Below are positions 1 through 11,054 of a stretch of DNA of 64,000 nt, piece by piece (position 1 is the first letter of the stretch; each line of letters begins with the position of its first letter). The notes under the pieces are model-generated. The model made no database searches. It was not told the DNA's origin and saw only the letters and a program-made list of their open reading frames with translations. The DNA lies in contig CM068314.1 of assembly GCA_034766995.1 (NCBI GenBank), forward strand, positions 36,996,708 through 37,060,707, written 5' to 3'. Source of the DNA: Acanthacorydalis orientalis (Eukaryota; Arthropoda; Insecta; Megaloptera; Corydalidae). A program made the position numbers and the translations under genes.

Positions 1-607
1 TGGATAAATAATGATGATCCTCAAGAGCGATATCCTCGAAACTACGATTAACAATGTCTCTTGAGAAGCTCAAAAACTACTGAGATATTTTTTTAGATTG
101 ATCAAAGGGAAATTTAACAAATCCTATTTGATATTCTAATGAGCATAAAGGCGATAAGAGATTAGGTTTTAGAAACCAACGATTCTGATATCATACTCCT
201 TTCATTTCATAAAATAATTACTAATATTTTTAATTTTCTGTCTAGAGACAGTGTGGTCTCGTCGAACACCTGTGTTGAGCCGGTATGAGACTGCGACTTT
301 CTATCGTGACTCGAGTTTCCGGTTTATTCATCTTTTTAATGGTATTATCCAATAACTTCAAAGTCCAATCTTTTACAAAATATTTTCTGATGAAAAGTCA
401 TAAGATACTTATATCTAATAGTTCAGTCATGCATTGAAAGTAATCATTTAAGTTATTAGCTACCTGAAGTTGGCATGAGTGAGTGCCGAAATTATTCATG
501 ATAAACAACACAACTATTAACCTAACGGTTGAAAATTAGAAAGAAGATTTCATAAGTGATACACATGTATTAAATATTATAAATTTATTATTTGTATAAA
601 GTTATTG

Positions 608-608
<1 letters not shown>

Positions 609-650
<42 letters not shown>

Positions 651-656
651 TTAAAA
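609..656. repeat. (TA)n microsatellite
   Basis: Uninterrupted TA dinucleotides, about 24 units. Confidence 0.97.
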
Positions 657-957
657 ATAAAAAAAATCCAACAGCGAGTTTAAAAACAAACCCACAGTAT
701 ATCATTTCAAAAATGAATTCAATTTTATTAAAATATAAACAATTTATTAACACAAGTACATTCATATTTGGCATTGGTTATGTTTAATTATATACGTTTA
801 TTTATAGCCAAATATACATGGTCGACATATTAAGAAAATGTCCTAAATTTAATGAGTTTTATATCAATTCAATATGTATAAGGATATACTGAAAACCCGA
901 TACCGTACATAATCTTTATTCATAATGGAAATCTTGATAGTGTGTAGGATATTTTAT

Positions 958-961
958 TATA

Positions 962-1011
<50 letters not shown>
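958..1011. repeat. (TA)n microsatellite
   Basis: TA repeat with a single G interruption near 967; followed by GTATGCATGTGTGTAT. Confidence 0.95.
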
Positions 1012-1014
<3 letters not shown>

Positions 1015-1079
1015 GTATGCATGTGTGTATAAAGCGCATATATTTATGTATAACATTAGATAGATACAGCGTTACCTAT

Positions 1080-1720
1080 TTCCATACGCTGTTGTTAATG
1101 CTATTTCGTTAGTCGTCTACATAGTCTCCTACAATTTCGTTAGCTTCAGCTAATGTTCTTTTAGTAAACATGGTCAATGCTCGGAGAGATACGGGGTCTA
1201 CCAATGACCGAATTTGAACGAACTGCCGCTATATATCTTTTCCGTTTTTGCAGTATATCTCTCGCCTATGGACTAGAGTTTTTTGTTCCGTTTGTGGATG
1301 ACAAAATGATGAACAAACAACGGGTCCCATTTGTTTCGCTCGTTATATTGCTATCTACAGATCAACGCGTAGCATGATACCCGGTAAACAGAGACGGATA
1401 TACGTCATTTACAATGTATCGTTATTCGTTCTATCGTTAAATTGTTCGGTACAATTTATCATTGGTGGCCGAAAACGGCTGAAACGAAGACTCGTTCTGT
1501 GTACTATCAAAGTGTTGTTTTAATTTGACATGTCTAGATAAATAAGAACAGTTCTGCCAACATTCGGAAAGGAGGAAAGATGGCGTATTTCCTAGAGCAG
1601 TTTCATTTGTATATAATATCCGTGTAGATATGAAACATTCCCGCCGACTTGTGCTGCATGACAAATTATGAAATGATAACACGTGCTACAATAAATGTTG
1701 CCATGCTGAAAACGTGACTC
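1080..1720. promoter_or_regulatory. GC-elevated island, possible regulatory module
   Basis: About 640 bp with roughly 40% GC and many CpGs against an AT-rich surround. Open frames here (1177-1377 plus, 1437-1682 minus) are short, unlike any family I know, and overlap in opposite directions. Sequence kept at high GC without a frame is typical of conserved enhancers or promoters, but no motif settles it. Confidence 0.3.
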
Positions 1721-2314
1721 CATATGCTATTTTAATATAGTCCGATTAATTATAGTAAACAATGTGTCTAAGGCAAATGTTTATTAAATTTATATATATA
1801 TATATATATATATTCATACAGCATATATGTGAATGATATATACACAAAATACAATTACTTTTTATGAAAAAAACACATTTATTTTTTCAAATATTTCAGA
1901 TGAGTGTTAACTAAAAATTGTAAAATAATGTACTAATTGTTCATGAATTTCATTTCATCCGAAAAAAGGATACAAAATTTACAATATATCCAAAAATTAT
2001 CTTATGATTATTAAAGAGCGTTAAAAAATTATTATGGATATGAAAACAAGTTACAATAACATAACAAATAATAACATGAAAAATAACATGAAAGAAAGAA
2101 TAAGCACTTACAGATGCGTTACACAAAAATACCTTGATATATACATTACAGATATATAAGAATTATTCAGTTTGTTTCAAGAAATATTTTTTCTGTACCT
2201 TAGTGCTTTTAAGATGACGGAAAATCTATCGAAATGCAAATAGGTAATAGTAAAAACAGTCAGCTATCAACTACTGAACATGTTTGTTTACAAAAAGTTT
2301 TTAATAAGTAAGAC

Positions 2315-2563
2315 AGTGAAAAAGCCATTTGTGAAAGAGTAAAACATTTGAAAAATAAATTACAGATATGTATTTCAAATACGATGAACAGTTCGATTAA
2401 GAATATCAGCATGTATTTCGAAAATGCGCTAAAAAATACACTGAATCATTCAAAATGGAAAAATATGACAGAAAATATGTCCATCAGTAAACTGTCAAAG
2501 TCTGGTAATGATGAAGATGACATTTTGAGGAAAGAAATGTATTTCTCAAACTTATTAAAGTGA
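2315..2563 (+). CDS. Unrecognised ORF with coding-like composition
   Basis: An open stretch begins after an in-frame stop near 2312 and ends at TGA 2561-2563. It reads SEKAICERVKHLKNKLQ, then a Ser/Asn/Lys-rich segment (SNTMNSSIKN, SKLSKSGNDEDD) and ends MYFSNLLK. It is hydrophilic, contains no TA-repeat residues, and has an acidic patch late in the frame. No convincing acceptor precedes it and the first ATG lies inside it. It could be the tail of a decayed gene or a transposon protein, or chance. I do not recognise any family. Confidence 0.2.
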   Translation, partial: SEKAICERVKHLKNKLQICISNTMNSSIKNISMYFENALKNTLNHSKWKNMTENMSISKLSKSGNDEDDILRKEMYFSNLLK

Positions 2564-4426
2564 AAAAATATTAATAATTTCTATCATAATTAAAAATATG
2601 TTATTTAAATTATTATCAAAAGAATAAAATATTTTTTAGTTACTTTAAAAATAATTCCTTATTTTGGAACGGCTATTAAAGAACATTGTATTAAACAATG
2701 CAACTAAAAATACACAAATCCCTAAACCTACAGGCAGCTTTTAGGTAAACAACAAACAACCATTAAACCAGATAATTCTATGTCAAATGGTAGCGTCTTT
2801 AACATAGAGATAATAGATGAAACCGCAACACAGCTAGGCAAATCCAGAAAAATTGCACTTTAATCACCATTAATTAATAAGCACAGCAAGTCTGCGTTAA
2901 TTTCTACTCGTCACCATGTCAAGTGTAATTATTCAAGTAACCACACGAGTTTAGTATGAAATTATATATACAAGTATGTAAAACATACCAAAGATAATAG
3001 AAATATTAATTAAATAAAATAATTATTTTAAATTCCCAGATACATATCACTACAACGTACAATCATAATATTAATATTGATTAATTATTAACAATCTATT
3101 ATATTCAATTTTTATAATAGCTTTATATTTATTATATATCAGTAACAAATTTATACTCATAATAATAATATCTGATACAAAATCTAAAAAAAGTTTCATA
3201 TACGGTTAATGCATGATAATTTTTCTTATTTACAAAAAAATAGGTTTTAGTGAGAATTTTAATTTTTAAGAATAATACAAGTCATACAAAATTATTTTTA
3301 CCTTTATTTGAATTAAAATTGAACTATTATTATTTGAAATAATTTAACATTGATAAAAAACTATTTCAATACATAAAATTCTATATTTATTTAAGAACTG
3401 TAATTTGTATCGAGAAAATATTAATCGTTTAGAGAGAAAGAATTTAAGACATATTATTGACGTCCCTATCAAAGATTAAATACAAAACAGTGGATGAAAT
3501 ATTAATAATCTACAATTAAATTCTATAAACAGAACTTAAATATAAATCAGAAAATAATTATTTACATTCTAAAAGCGTATTTTTAAAATATAAAATTTAC
3601 CTGCGAAATCAATAAACAGATTAAAATAAAATGTTAAAAAATAAAAATAATTTATTATTCCAATGCATGAAAATTAAAAAATAGCAAACGACGAGCTGTT
3701 CCAAATTGTGTTTATTACATTTATATGATAAAAGTTATAGAAATTAAAAACAGTTTCATCTAAACAATATAATATGATATCATATTTGAACATGGCAACC
3801 GTATTTTATATGTTCGTAGGAGGAACACGTTTTGTTGTGCATTTAAATAGTGGTGGTGTGTTGTGTGTAAAATGGCTGAGCGGTGACGTGAAAGAATATA
3901 TGAGCTATATGGTACAGTGGTGGGATGCCACAAAGTCTACAGTTGAAGCGACAAGCAAGTTTCACAAGCCCATGGGGCGAATGATGAAATGAAACAATAG
4001 TGGCACTGAGTTAAGAATTACACAAGCAAAAGTATAAGTATGAACACTGTATCTAATTTACAATTATTTACAAGATTAACAATATACACCTCTAGTTTTA
4101 CACAACTATTAAAATTAATTGGGATTTTCATTTAAGTAACAACATTCAAGTATTAGCCATTTTATATATTTATATAAGAATTAAATTTACTTTTTATTAC
4201 TATGACTTTTAAAAATATATAATATTGTACACGTTGTGTTCTTCACATTACCTTTAACCTAAATATTTTATTACTAGTATTTTTCAAATTAATGTTAGTT
4301 TATAATGTTCTTAATATTGAACAGCCTTTTTAAATTCATTTTACAAAAAAATCTCTTCATGAAATATGACAGGCGCCAGAAAAGATCTTAAAACTTAATT
4401 GTCTTATAATTTAATTTTATTTCTTC

Positions 4427-4430
<4 letters not shown>

Positions 4431-4462
<32 letters not shown>
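4431..4462. repeat. (TA)n microsatellite
   Basis: About 16 TA units. Shorter arrays nearby lie at 1791-1812 and 5252-5279. Confidence 0.95.
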
Positions 4463-4468
<6 letters not shown>

Positions 4469-5247
4469 ATACGAGTCCAAATACCACATTTAAAATGTGT
4501 CAATTTATATTTGCTAATTTCGTTAATCAAATCAATATGTTCTTCCGAAGAAGAACGATTAATTTGCGATATAAGAAACAACGTTAAATAGCAATCAATG
4601 TTAAAGAAATTACTAATGATAACAAAAACTATTTTTAATTTTAGGCACTTATAACTTAATTCTTGTTTTCATGAATTTAAACACCTCAAATACCATTGTC
4701 CGTATATCTACAAATAATGCGTTATTTTAAAAGAAATTGGTGAAATTTGCAGATATTTCTACAGATATTAACTATATTTTGAAATATTTTATATAAGTTT
4801 AACCAGAACTAGGAATATGATACTATTAAAAATCTCCAAAAATATTTTTTTACTAACAGAATAGCTGTTTTATAATAAAAAATTCAAATAGAATATATTC
4901 AATTGTAAATTGTAGTGTATAAAATTAAATGCAACTATTTAATTAATATTTTGTAAGAATTTTAATACATTCACAAATACAAAATACACTTGCAAACGTA
5001 AATTATAATATAAAAATTTTGCAAATAACTGCAAAATTCTGTCTGTTATTCTCTAGTAGTCTTAGTTTTCCAATAATTTTCATCGTAAACTCATTCAAAA
5101 ATAACAGAACTGTAAGCTAGCGAAATTTTGAGTTGTTAATTGTACTTCTATTATAAGATTAAACATAGATTATTAAAAAGGTCTACTTAACCTATAGTGT
5201 CATTCATATAAATGTGAAAACTAATTAAATAATGTTATGCATACGTG

Positions 5248-5284
<37 letters not shown>

Positions 5285-5464
5285 TTATATTATTATTAAT
5301 TTTAAGTATTTAAAGAAAGTTATTGTCAACAAAACGAATTATTTTGCCTTTAGATAGATCTAAAATATTTTAAGAGACAAAACAAGATAAAATATACACA
5401 TACGTGGGCGCTTTGATATGTAACTTGTTTCGATATTAAATACAACAGTTTCAGTTTCAAAGTG

Positions 5465-5705
5465 TACTTTATTTATCGACATAATCCCCTCGAAGCTTAA
5501 CGCATTTGCCCCAAAGTTTCTCCATCTTCGCGATTCCGTCCAGGAAATGAATTTCTTTGAGATCCTCAAAATAGTCGTTTTAGGCCTCTACTGCCTCTTC
5601 ATTCGACCCAAATCACTTTTCAACCTGAGTTTTGAGAACCACAAATCAAGTGAGTGAACTCAGTGGGTACACGAACCAAGTTTCTAAGTTCAAATCGCCC
5701 TCGTA
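5465..5705 (-). mobile_element. Mariner transposase C-terminal remnant
   Basis: Reading the minus strand, one frame gives FGSNEEAVEA, a stop, then NDYFEDLKEIHFLDGIAKME and KLWGKCVKLRGDYVDK, ending in TAA at 5469-5471. This is the characteristic end of animal mariner (Tc1/mariner superfamily, DD34D) transposases: the acidic spacer, the GI-K-E-RW-KC-I motif and the terminal GDYV-K. A shifted frame just upstream gives HLICGSQNS, matching the HLFRSLQN segment that precedes it in mariners. Only the last quarter of the gene remains, with at least one frameshift and two stops. The first two catalytic aspartates are missing. The fragment ends about 20 bp before the (TA)n block at 5727. Confidence 0.75.
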
Positions 5706-5726
5706 TAACGAAATAATTAACAATAC

Positions 5727-5791
<65 letters not shown>
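5727..5791. repeat. (TA)n microsatellite beside mariner remnant
   Basis: About 65 bp with one C interruption near 5742. The mariner fragment ends just to the left and an unusual GC-rich segment begins directly at the right edge. Confidence 0.95.
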
Positions 5792-5792
<1 letters not shown>

Positions 5793-5835
5793 TACGGAGC
5801 TTCGCCCCCTGCTCGATGCGCTCGACCACTTGTCA
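5792..5835. other. Short GC-rich segment at the edge of a (TA)n array
   Basis: GGAGCTTCGCCCCCTGC followed by TCGATGCGCTCGACCAC is over 60% GC in DNA that is otherwise about 25% GC. It contains TCGATGCGCTCGA, a near-palindrome, and a GAGC...GCTC pairing. It may be a piece of a repeat end; I cannot identify it. Confidence 0.5.
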
Positions 5836-5926
5836 ATTATAAACATGTACATGTAACCGAATGAAATAATAAACATATTTGGGTATTACAGAAGCCATGT
5901 CAGAAATAAATAAGTCGACGTCATGG

Positions 5927-5929
<3 letters not shown>

Positions 5930-5973
<44 letters not shown>
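5930..5973. repeat. (TA)n microsatellite
   Basis: About 22 TA units; followed by CATGTATACATACATACACA. Confidence 0.95.
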
Positions 5974-5980
<7 letters not shown>

Positions 5981-6098
5981 ACATACATACACATGTCTAT
6001 CACTAAGAAATGAAAAACTTGAAAGTTAAAATATATTCTATTCATCGATATACATAATTAAAATAAGCAGATTAGTATCATGGAAACAATATCGATAA

Positions 6099-6101
<3 letters not shown>

Positions 6102-6142
<41 letters not shown>
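6102..6142. repeat. (TA)n microsatellite
   Basis: About 20 TA units at the left border of the 6180-6480 GC island. Confidence 0.95.
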
Positions 6143-6144
<2 letters not shown>

Positions 6145-6179
6145 CAAATACAAAAAAAGGCAAACTTTAAAACTATAGA

Positions 6180-6480
6180 AACACTTCCGGCAAAACAATT
6201 GCAAGACGCCCATGTCCGTGACACCGTAAATTGCGATAAAGAGTGAAGAGGTCGACGAGATAGATGCTTAGCAGGCAAAAGGGAGACAATGGGTGATAAT
6301 ACATGTGAAGTAGTAGTGTGGCAGAAGCACGGGCTAGCGAGAAAACGGTTGGGTCGGCGGCGGCACTCCGGTGACGTCAAGCATTGGTAACGGGAGCGGG
6401 CATTGTCGCGACGTTATAATACAAACTAATGTTTCTGGAGTACCAGGTTGGCCCGATTATAGTAACGGTTTGGGCGATAT
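6180..6480. promoter_or_regulatory. GC-elevated island
   Basis: Contains CCGTGACACCGTAAATTGCG and GGTCGGCGGCGGCACTCCGG-type CpG-rich sequence. Possible regulatory element; the minus-strand frame here is a by-product of base composition and runs into the TA array. Confidence 0.3.
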
Positions 6481-7659
6481 ATTACTTTATATGAATAGGC
6501 AGCAAGGAGAAACTGTTTATTTACATTGTTAATTACAATTAATACATAATATAAAAACTAAAATTATTAACTATATAATAATGAAAAAGAAAAACCAAAA
6601 CACTTTCATTTCACATATTTTTCGGTAAATATATAGTATCGTATTCTAATTATTACACATCTTGTCCGTGTAAATGTGAAAACTTTACAAATATATTATT
6701 TTCTGAATATTGTAAAATACTTTATCCGCTGAAGTTGAAACTTGACAAAAAATGTCTAAGATTTATATGCAACAACTAATATTTTTCGTAAATTTCGATA
6801 AAAACTTTTTGTAATAATGTAATAAGGTATTTAACTAACTTGTTTGTTTACTGATGTTTCCAAATTTAGAATCTTACCGACATATGTCATCTTTAATTAA
6901 ATAAGTGAATGTTTTCTTGGTCTTCTAAAAAAGAAAATACTACAAAAAAACTACATTTATTATTAATTCATTTCTGTTGTACTATGATAATTTTTTTAAA
7001 ACATTATTAAGACCATTAACTAAAAACTGATATTTTATATATGTAAAAATTTATTACTTAGATTTTACATATATGTACTCATATATGTTTAAATAATGTA
7101 ATTCAATTATTAATGTTGTAATTTGAACATTTTTTTTTGACAAATTTGATAATAATAATGAGATAATCTCGAATAAAAATATATAAATATAATTGACAGC
7201 TAAATAATAAACACAATAATTTTTTTACAAAATTTCTAGTAAAAATTGAATAACCTGAACTAACGAATAATTGTTAACAATAATATCTGAATCGTTCAGA
7301 GAAATATAATTAATTAAATAGATATAAAAATTTAATATTTGATTATTTTGTACATTAATGTATATTTAAAAAGGTATATTTTGGTTTGAATTAAAATAAA
7401 GGAGAGTTTCATATAAATATTTATTAATTATAGGTCTATTTTATTTTTTCACCCAACGAACATTTTCATTCGTAAATTATTTCCAATAAACTTAATTTAA
7501 ATTTTATTGTGTAAAAAAATATTTATGTATGTATATGTACATTTTTCATTTGTAAAGGAGACACGTTTTTAATTCGTTTCAAAAATTGTTTGAATAGTAA
7601 TAAACAAATAAATTTCATATTTAAATAAAACAATGTTGTTCAATTAACAAACAAAGACG
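6481..7659. other. AT-rich non-coding stretch
   Basis: No array, gene or repeat element seen. Confidence 0.6.
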
Positions 7660-7930
7660 AGATGTGAATAAGTGAGGCAACCTCGGGTAGTTATCAACTT
7701 TTGGTAGCAACACAACCGTTCAACCTTCTCCAATATCCACCGTGATATGTCCCATCTTTTTCGCACGAATTCCCAAAACTTTGCATAATGGTTGTGGTAG
7801 CGCGTGTGCAAATGACTGAGGAGGGGTTTTTCTTGTCATGTAACCTGGCCGCCTGTTTCTTCTTCATCTTCTTCTTGATGTCTCTTTGTATGCCTCCTTA
7901 CGAGTGATTCACGGGAACACATTAACAGAG
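7660..7930 (+). promoter_or_regulatory. GC-elevated island ending in a donor, possible untranslated exon
   Basis: Contains a pyrimidine-rich run (TTTCTTCTTCATCTTCTTCT) and ends AACAGAG|GTGAGT at 7931, a consensus 5' splice site on the plus strand. No frame crosses the whole island, so a non-coding first exon or a chance donor beside an enhancer are both possible. Confidence 0.27.
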
Positions 7931-8439
7931 GTGAGTTTTGTGAAAGCATAGCTAATCTGGATTAAGAATGGATAAATGTTGATTTTAAGTGCGTCGGACT
8001 GCTGTTGTTACTTTCCCTTTACTGAACAGATGCAAGAGAACCCTACTTTAGTGAAACGATGTTAGCTTTTAAGACAGATGCGCAAAGTTTGAATATTTTT
8101 TTATGTCAACATTCTATTATACTATTGCAAAAAGTACATTTTCTTAAATGATTCGGAAGATGTACAGTAAATTGTATAAAAAGGAGTTATATATGAGCAC
8201 AAAAGTTTTCAACGAGATCCAAATATGTTTTTAAAAGCAGATAAATATTTTTAGCTCTAGAAAAGTGTGCTATGTTGTATTTTAAGAATTCACGTTCTAT
8301 TTAATGAGAGAAAAATGTTTTGGATAAAGTGATAAGGGACGAAGTTTCTTATTCATTTTTGTTCGATCTTATTCTGACTCATACATGTACGCATATATAT
8401 GCACATAAACATTTACTTATAGGTATATAGGTATATATA

Positions 8440-8484
<45 letters not shown>

Positions 8485-9090
8485 AATAATTTATTTTTGG
8501 TAAATTTAAAAACGTTTTAAAAGTAATCAATACAAGAAATTAGAAGACAAAATACATTTTTCATATTTATACATGCAATACATTTTCATAGAATGAATAT
8601 GAAAATTCGAATTCAAAATATTGAACAAAAATCTAAACCTCTATTATATATATATATATACTTGTATATTTTAAGCGTCTCGTTGTATAATTACGTAATA
8701 TCATGAAAATAATATAAAATTATGCTATTGGTTATAAAAGAAAGCAAACTTCGAGAGTTAAATGTGAATAAGTGTATCAAGAAAATAAAATAATTCCTGT
8801 TGTAAAAGTGTCTAACGAACGAAGTATGCATAAAAACAGCATATAAAACGACGGCCATTTTCCAAGATTGAAAATGGATTTATATACCATTTGGAATAAT
8901 CTTTAGTTTAACAATGTTCAAAAGTTAGTGTATACTGCGAGTGAGCTACAAAAGAGGCAATCTCATAGAATTCCACAAAAGCGCAAGTGTATGTTACTGT
9001 GAAACAGTGGTTGTAGCTATAAGTAGCTCTGTAGCCACTAGTAAAACGGTATCATCAAATCAAATAAAGTACTTTTTCAATCTTAGACGA
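7931..9090. other. AT-rich non-coding stretch
   Basis: Two (TA)n arrays; nothing else seen. Confidence 0.6.
8432..8481. repeat. (TA)n microsatellite
   Basis: TA repeat with one TT phase change near 8446. A 17-bp array follows at 8644-8660. Confidence 0.95.
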
Positions 9091-9510
9091 ACATAACGTT
9101 AACATTTTCCTTCGAATTGAGACATTTGCGTTGATGTCTGTTTCAAAACTCTTTGCATAGCGCGGAAGTGGAGAGCTGTATGAGTCGTCCAGATAGATGA
9201 TAAAAGTTTATGTGTGCGTACACGTGCACGTGGTGCGCGTCCCGTCTCCTGTCGTCCTGTGTATACGGGCACGCAGTGTGGGCCAATACACAAACCCAAA
9301 GTCTGCAGCAGAGGCGATGAACGCGCAAGTAATGAAACGTCAAACTCAACAACAAATTAATCATAGGCAGATGATCGAAATGACGCCGCCGCAGCGGCAG
9401 CCGTTTCCATGCCCGCTTTCGATGTTTGCACGGAAAAGAAAACTTTGGCTCGTCGATACGTTTGATAGCTTGATTCTATTAAAGTTTGAAAAGTTTTGCA
9501 TCGATTAAGG
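9091..9510. promoter_or_regulatory. CpG-rich island
   Basis: One of the most GC-rich non-coding parts, with GTACACGTGCACGTGGTGCG (overlapping CACGTG E-boxes, about 9218-9237) and GACGCCGCCGCAGCGGCAGC (about 9382-9401). A plus-strand frame (9197-9508) includes a Gln-rich segment but shows no splice sites or known domain. I favour a promoter or enhancer over a coding exon. Confidence 0.35.
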
Positions 9511-9921
9511 GAAATTTTTAAAAGTAGGTCTATTTTTGAGGTAAACATCATAACGAGATTTGATTAATTGAATGAAGCTATGTTTTATGATTTTCGTCTT
9601 CTTTTTTACGTTTACTCCTTCTTTTGACTTACGATGAATGGCGGAATTCGCGAATAAAAACTTGTTTATGTGAAACTTTACTTTCAGTTTCAGATGAAGC
9701 TTATTACGTTTTAACACAATTCATTTTTTTATATCCGGCTGTTGAACAAAGTTCACTTTAACCACGTAACAAAATATCAAAACAAAATTTCAATGATATT
9801 TATGATTTTACAAAGAAAACATCAAGTATTGAAACTTTATGAACAAAAATGGGAAATTATTTCAAAAGTTTATGAATTTTCTCTATCTTTGTGTAAATAA
9901 CATTTGTCATTTTCAACTAAG

Positions 9922-9923
<2 letters not shown>

Positions 9924-9987
<64 letters not shown>
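9924..9987. repeat. (TA)n microsatellite
   Basis: About 32 uninterrupted units, one of the longest in the window. Confidence 0.97.
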
Positions 9988-9989
<2 letters not shown>

Positions 9990-10322
9990 AATAACAAATA
10001 ATTAGACAAATAAGAAAATACTCATGTATAAATTATTAACAAACAGTTTTAGTTCATCAAAAACTGAACTCATGAGGAATAAATTTGATGAAATATAAAT
10101 AAATTTATTTTCAAATATGCTATATTTGAACAAACATTAAGTATATGTATAAGGGTATAATTTATTTCTCTATCAATAACATGAAATACTAATGATGATT
10201 TAGTCATGAATTTCAATCAAATGACAAGACTACTACTTAAGCGCGAGAAAATATTTTCTTTAAGAATACATTCCGTTACTACCACATTCGATTACTTTGA
10301 AATAGTGCATTAAAGAAATGTA

Positions 10323-10326
<4 letters not shown>

Positions 10327-10359
<33 letters not shown>
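10327..10359. repeat. (TA)n microsatellite
   Basis: About 16 units, then CATGTACATATGTGTGTGTG. Confidence 0.95.
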
Positions 10360-10365
<6 letters not shown>

Positions 10366-10471
10366 CATATGTGTGTGTGGGTGTATGTGTTTACAAAGAA
10401 AGAGAAGCGAATAAATTTTAACATATCAGATCAAAAACACATGCTTTAAAGCCAATAGTTTCACTTAAGAT

Positions 10472-10495
10472 CATAGGGTAAAGAATAACCCTATG
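10472..10495. other. Small inverted repeat
   Basis: CATAGGGT and ACCCTATG pair perfectly across an 8-nt loop. It is A-rich inside; a short hairpin of unknown meaning. Confidence 0.5.
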
Positions 10496-10980
10496 TGCTC
10501 ATCAAAATATGCAGGGGAATTGTTTCATAGGAAAAATTTAATATTCATGGGATCTAATACATAAATAAGCCATAAATAAGGGAATATTTTTATATTACAA
10601 ATGATGACTTTTCCGACATTTTTTTGTAACATTTTTTTTTGTAAATTGTATGAGTTAATTATGACTTCAAAGAACTGCAAATAAATAAATAAAAATAAAT
10701 AAAATGATAGTTTTTTAAACAACGGATTATCGTTTTTCAACATATATAAATATTTCTATGGCTAGTATAAATAATTTCTTAATTACAAGTGTTTCTGAAG
10801 CTCTATGCTAAATATATTCGTGGAAATGTTTCCATTACATAATAAGTGAATTTTCGACTTTTATCTTTAATAATATATGACAAGAAAATGCATTTTTGGT
10901 AGCTAAGAAGAAATTAAGTACAATATGTTCATTTGTATTACAATAGTACTACACACGCAAGATGACACATACGCATAAAC

Positions 10981-11001
10981 ATGTATGTATGTATGTATGA
11001 T

Positions 11002-11037
<36 letters not shown>

Positions 11038-11054
11038 TAAGAGAGAGAGAGAGA
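10981..11054. repeat. Compound (GTAT)n-(TA)n-(GA)n microsatellite
   Basis: GTAT units, then TA from 11010 to 11038, then GA from 11041 to 11054. Confidence 0.95.

Larger units (their letters stand above)
1..1079. other. AT-rich non-coding stretch
   Basis: Two (TA)n arrays and a short GC-richer patch at 240-320 (GACAGTGTGGTCTCGTCGAA region). I see no gene. Confidence 0.6.
1813..5340. other. AT-rich non-coding stretch
   Basis: Mostly A/T-rich with the unrecognised ORF at 2315-2563 and a GC-richer patch at 3780-3995 (an open frame with AKWLSGDV-like residues that I cannot place). Nothing else supported. Confidence 0.5.

Noticed and set aside
6078..6380. 100-residue minus-strand frame with Pro/Arg/Ser-rich start
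   Set aside because: It runs into the adjacent TA array, has no known domain or splice sites, and is explained by the GC island.
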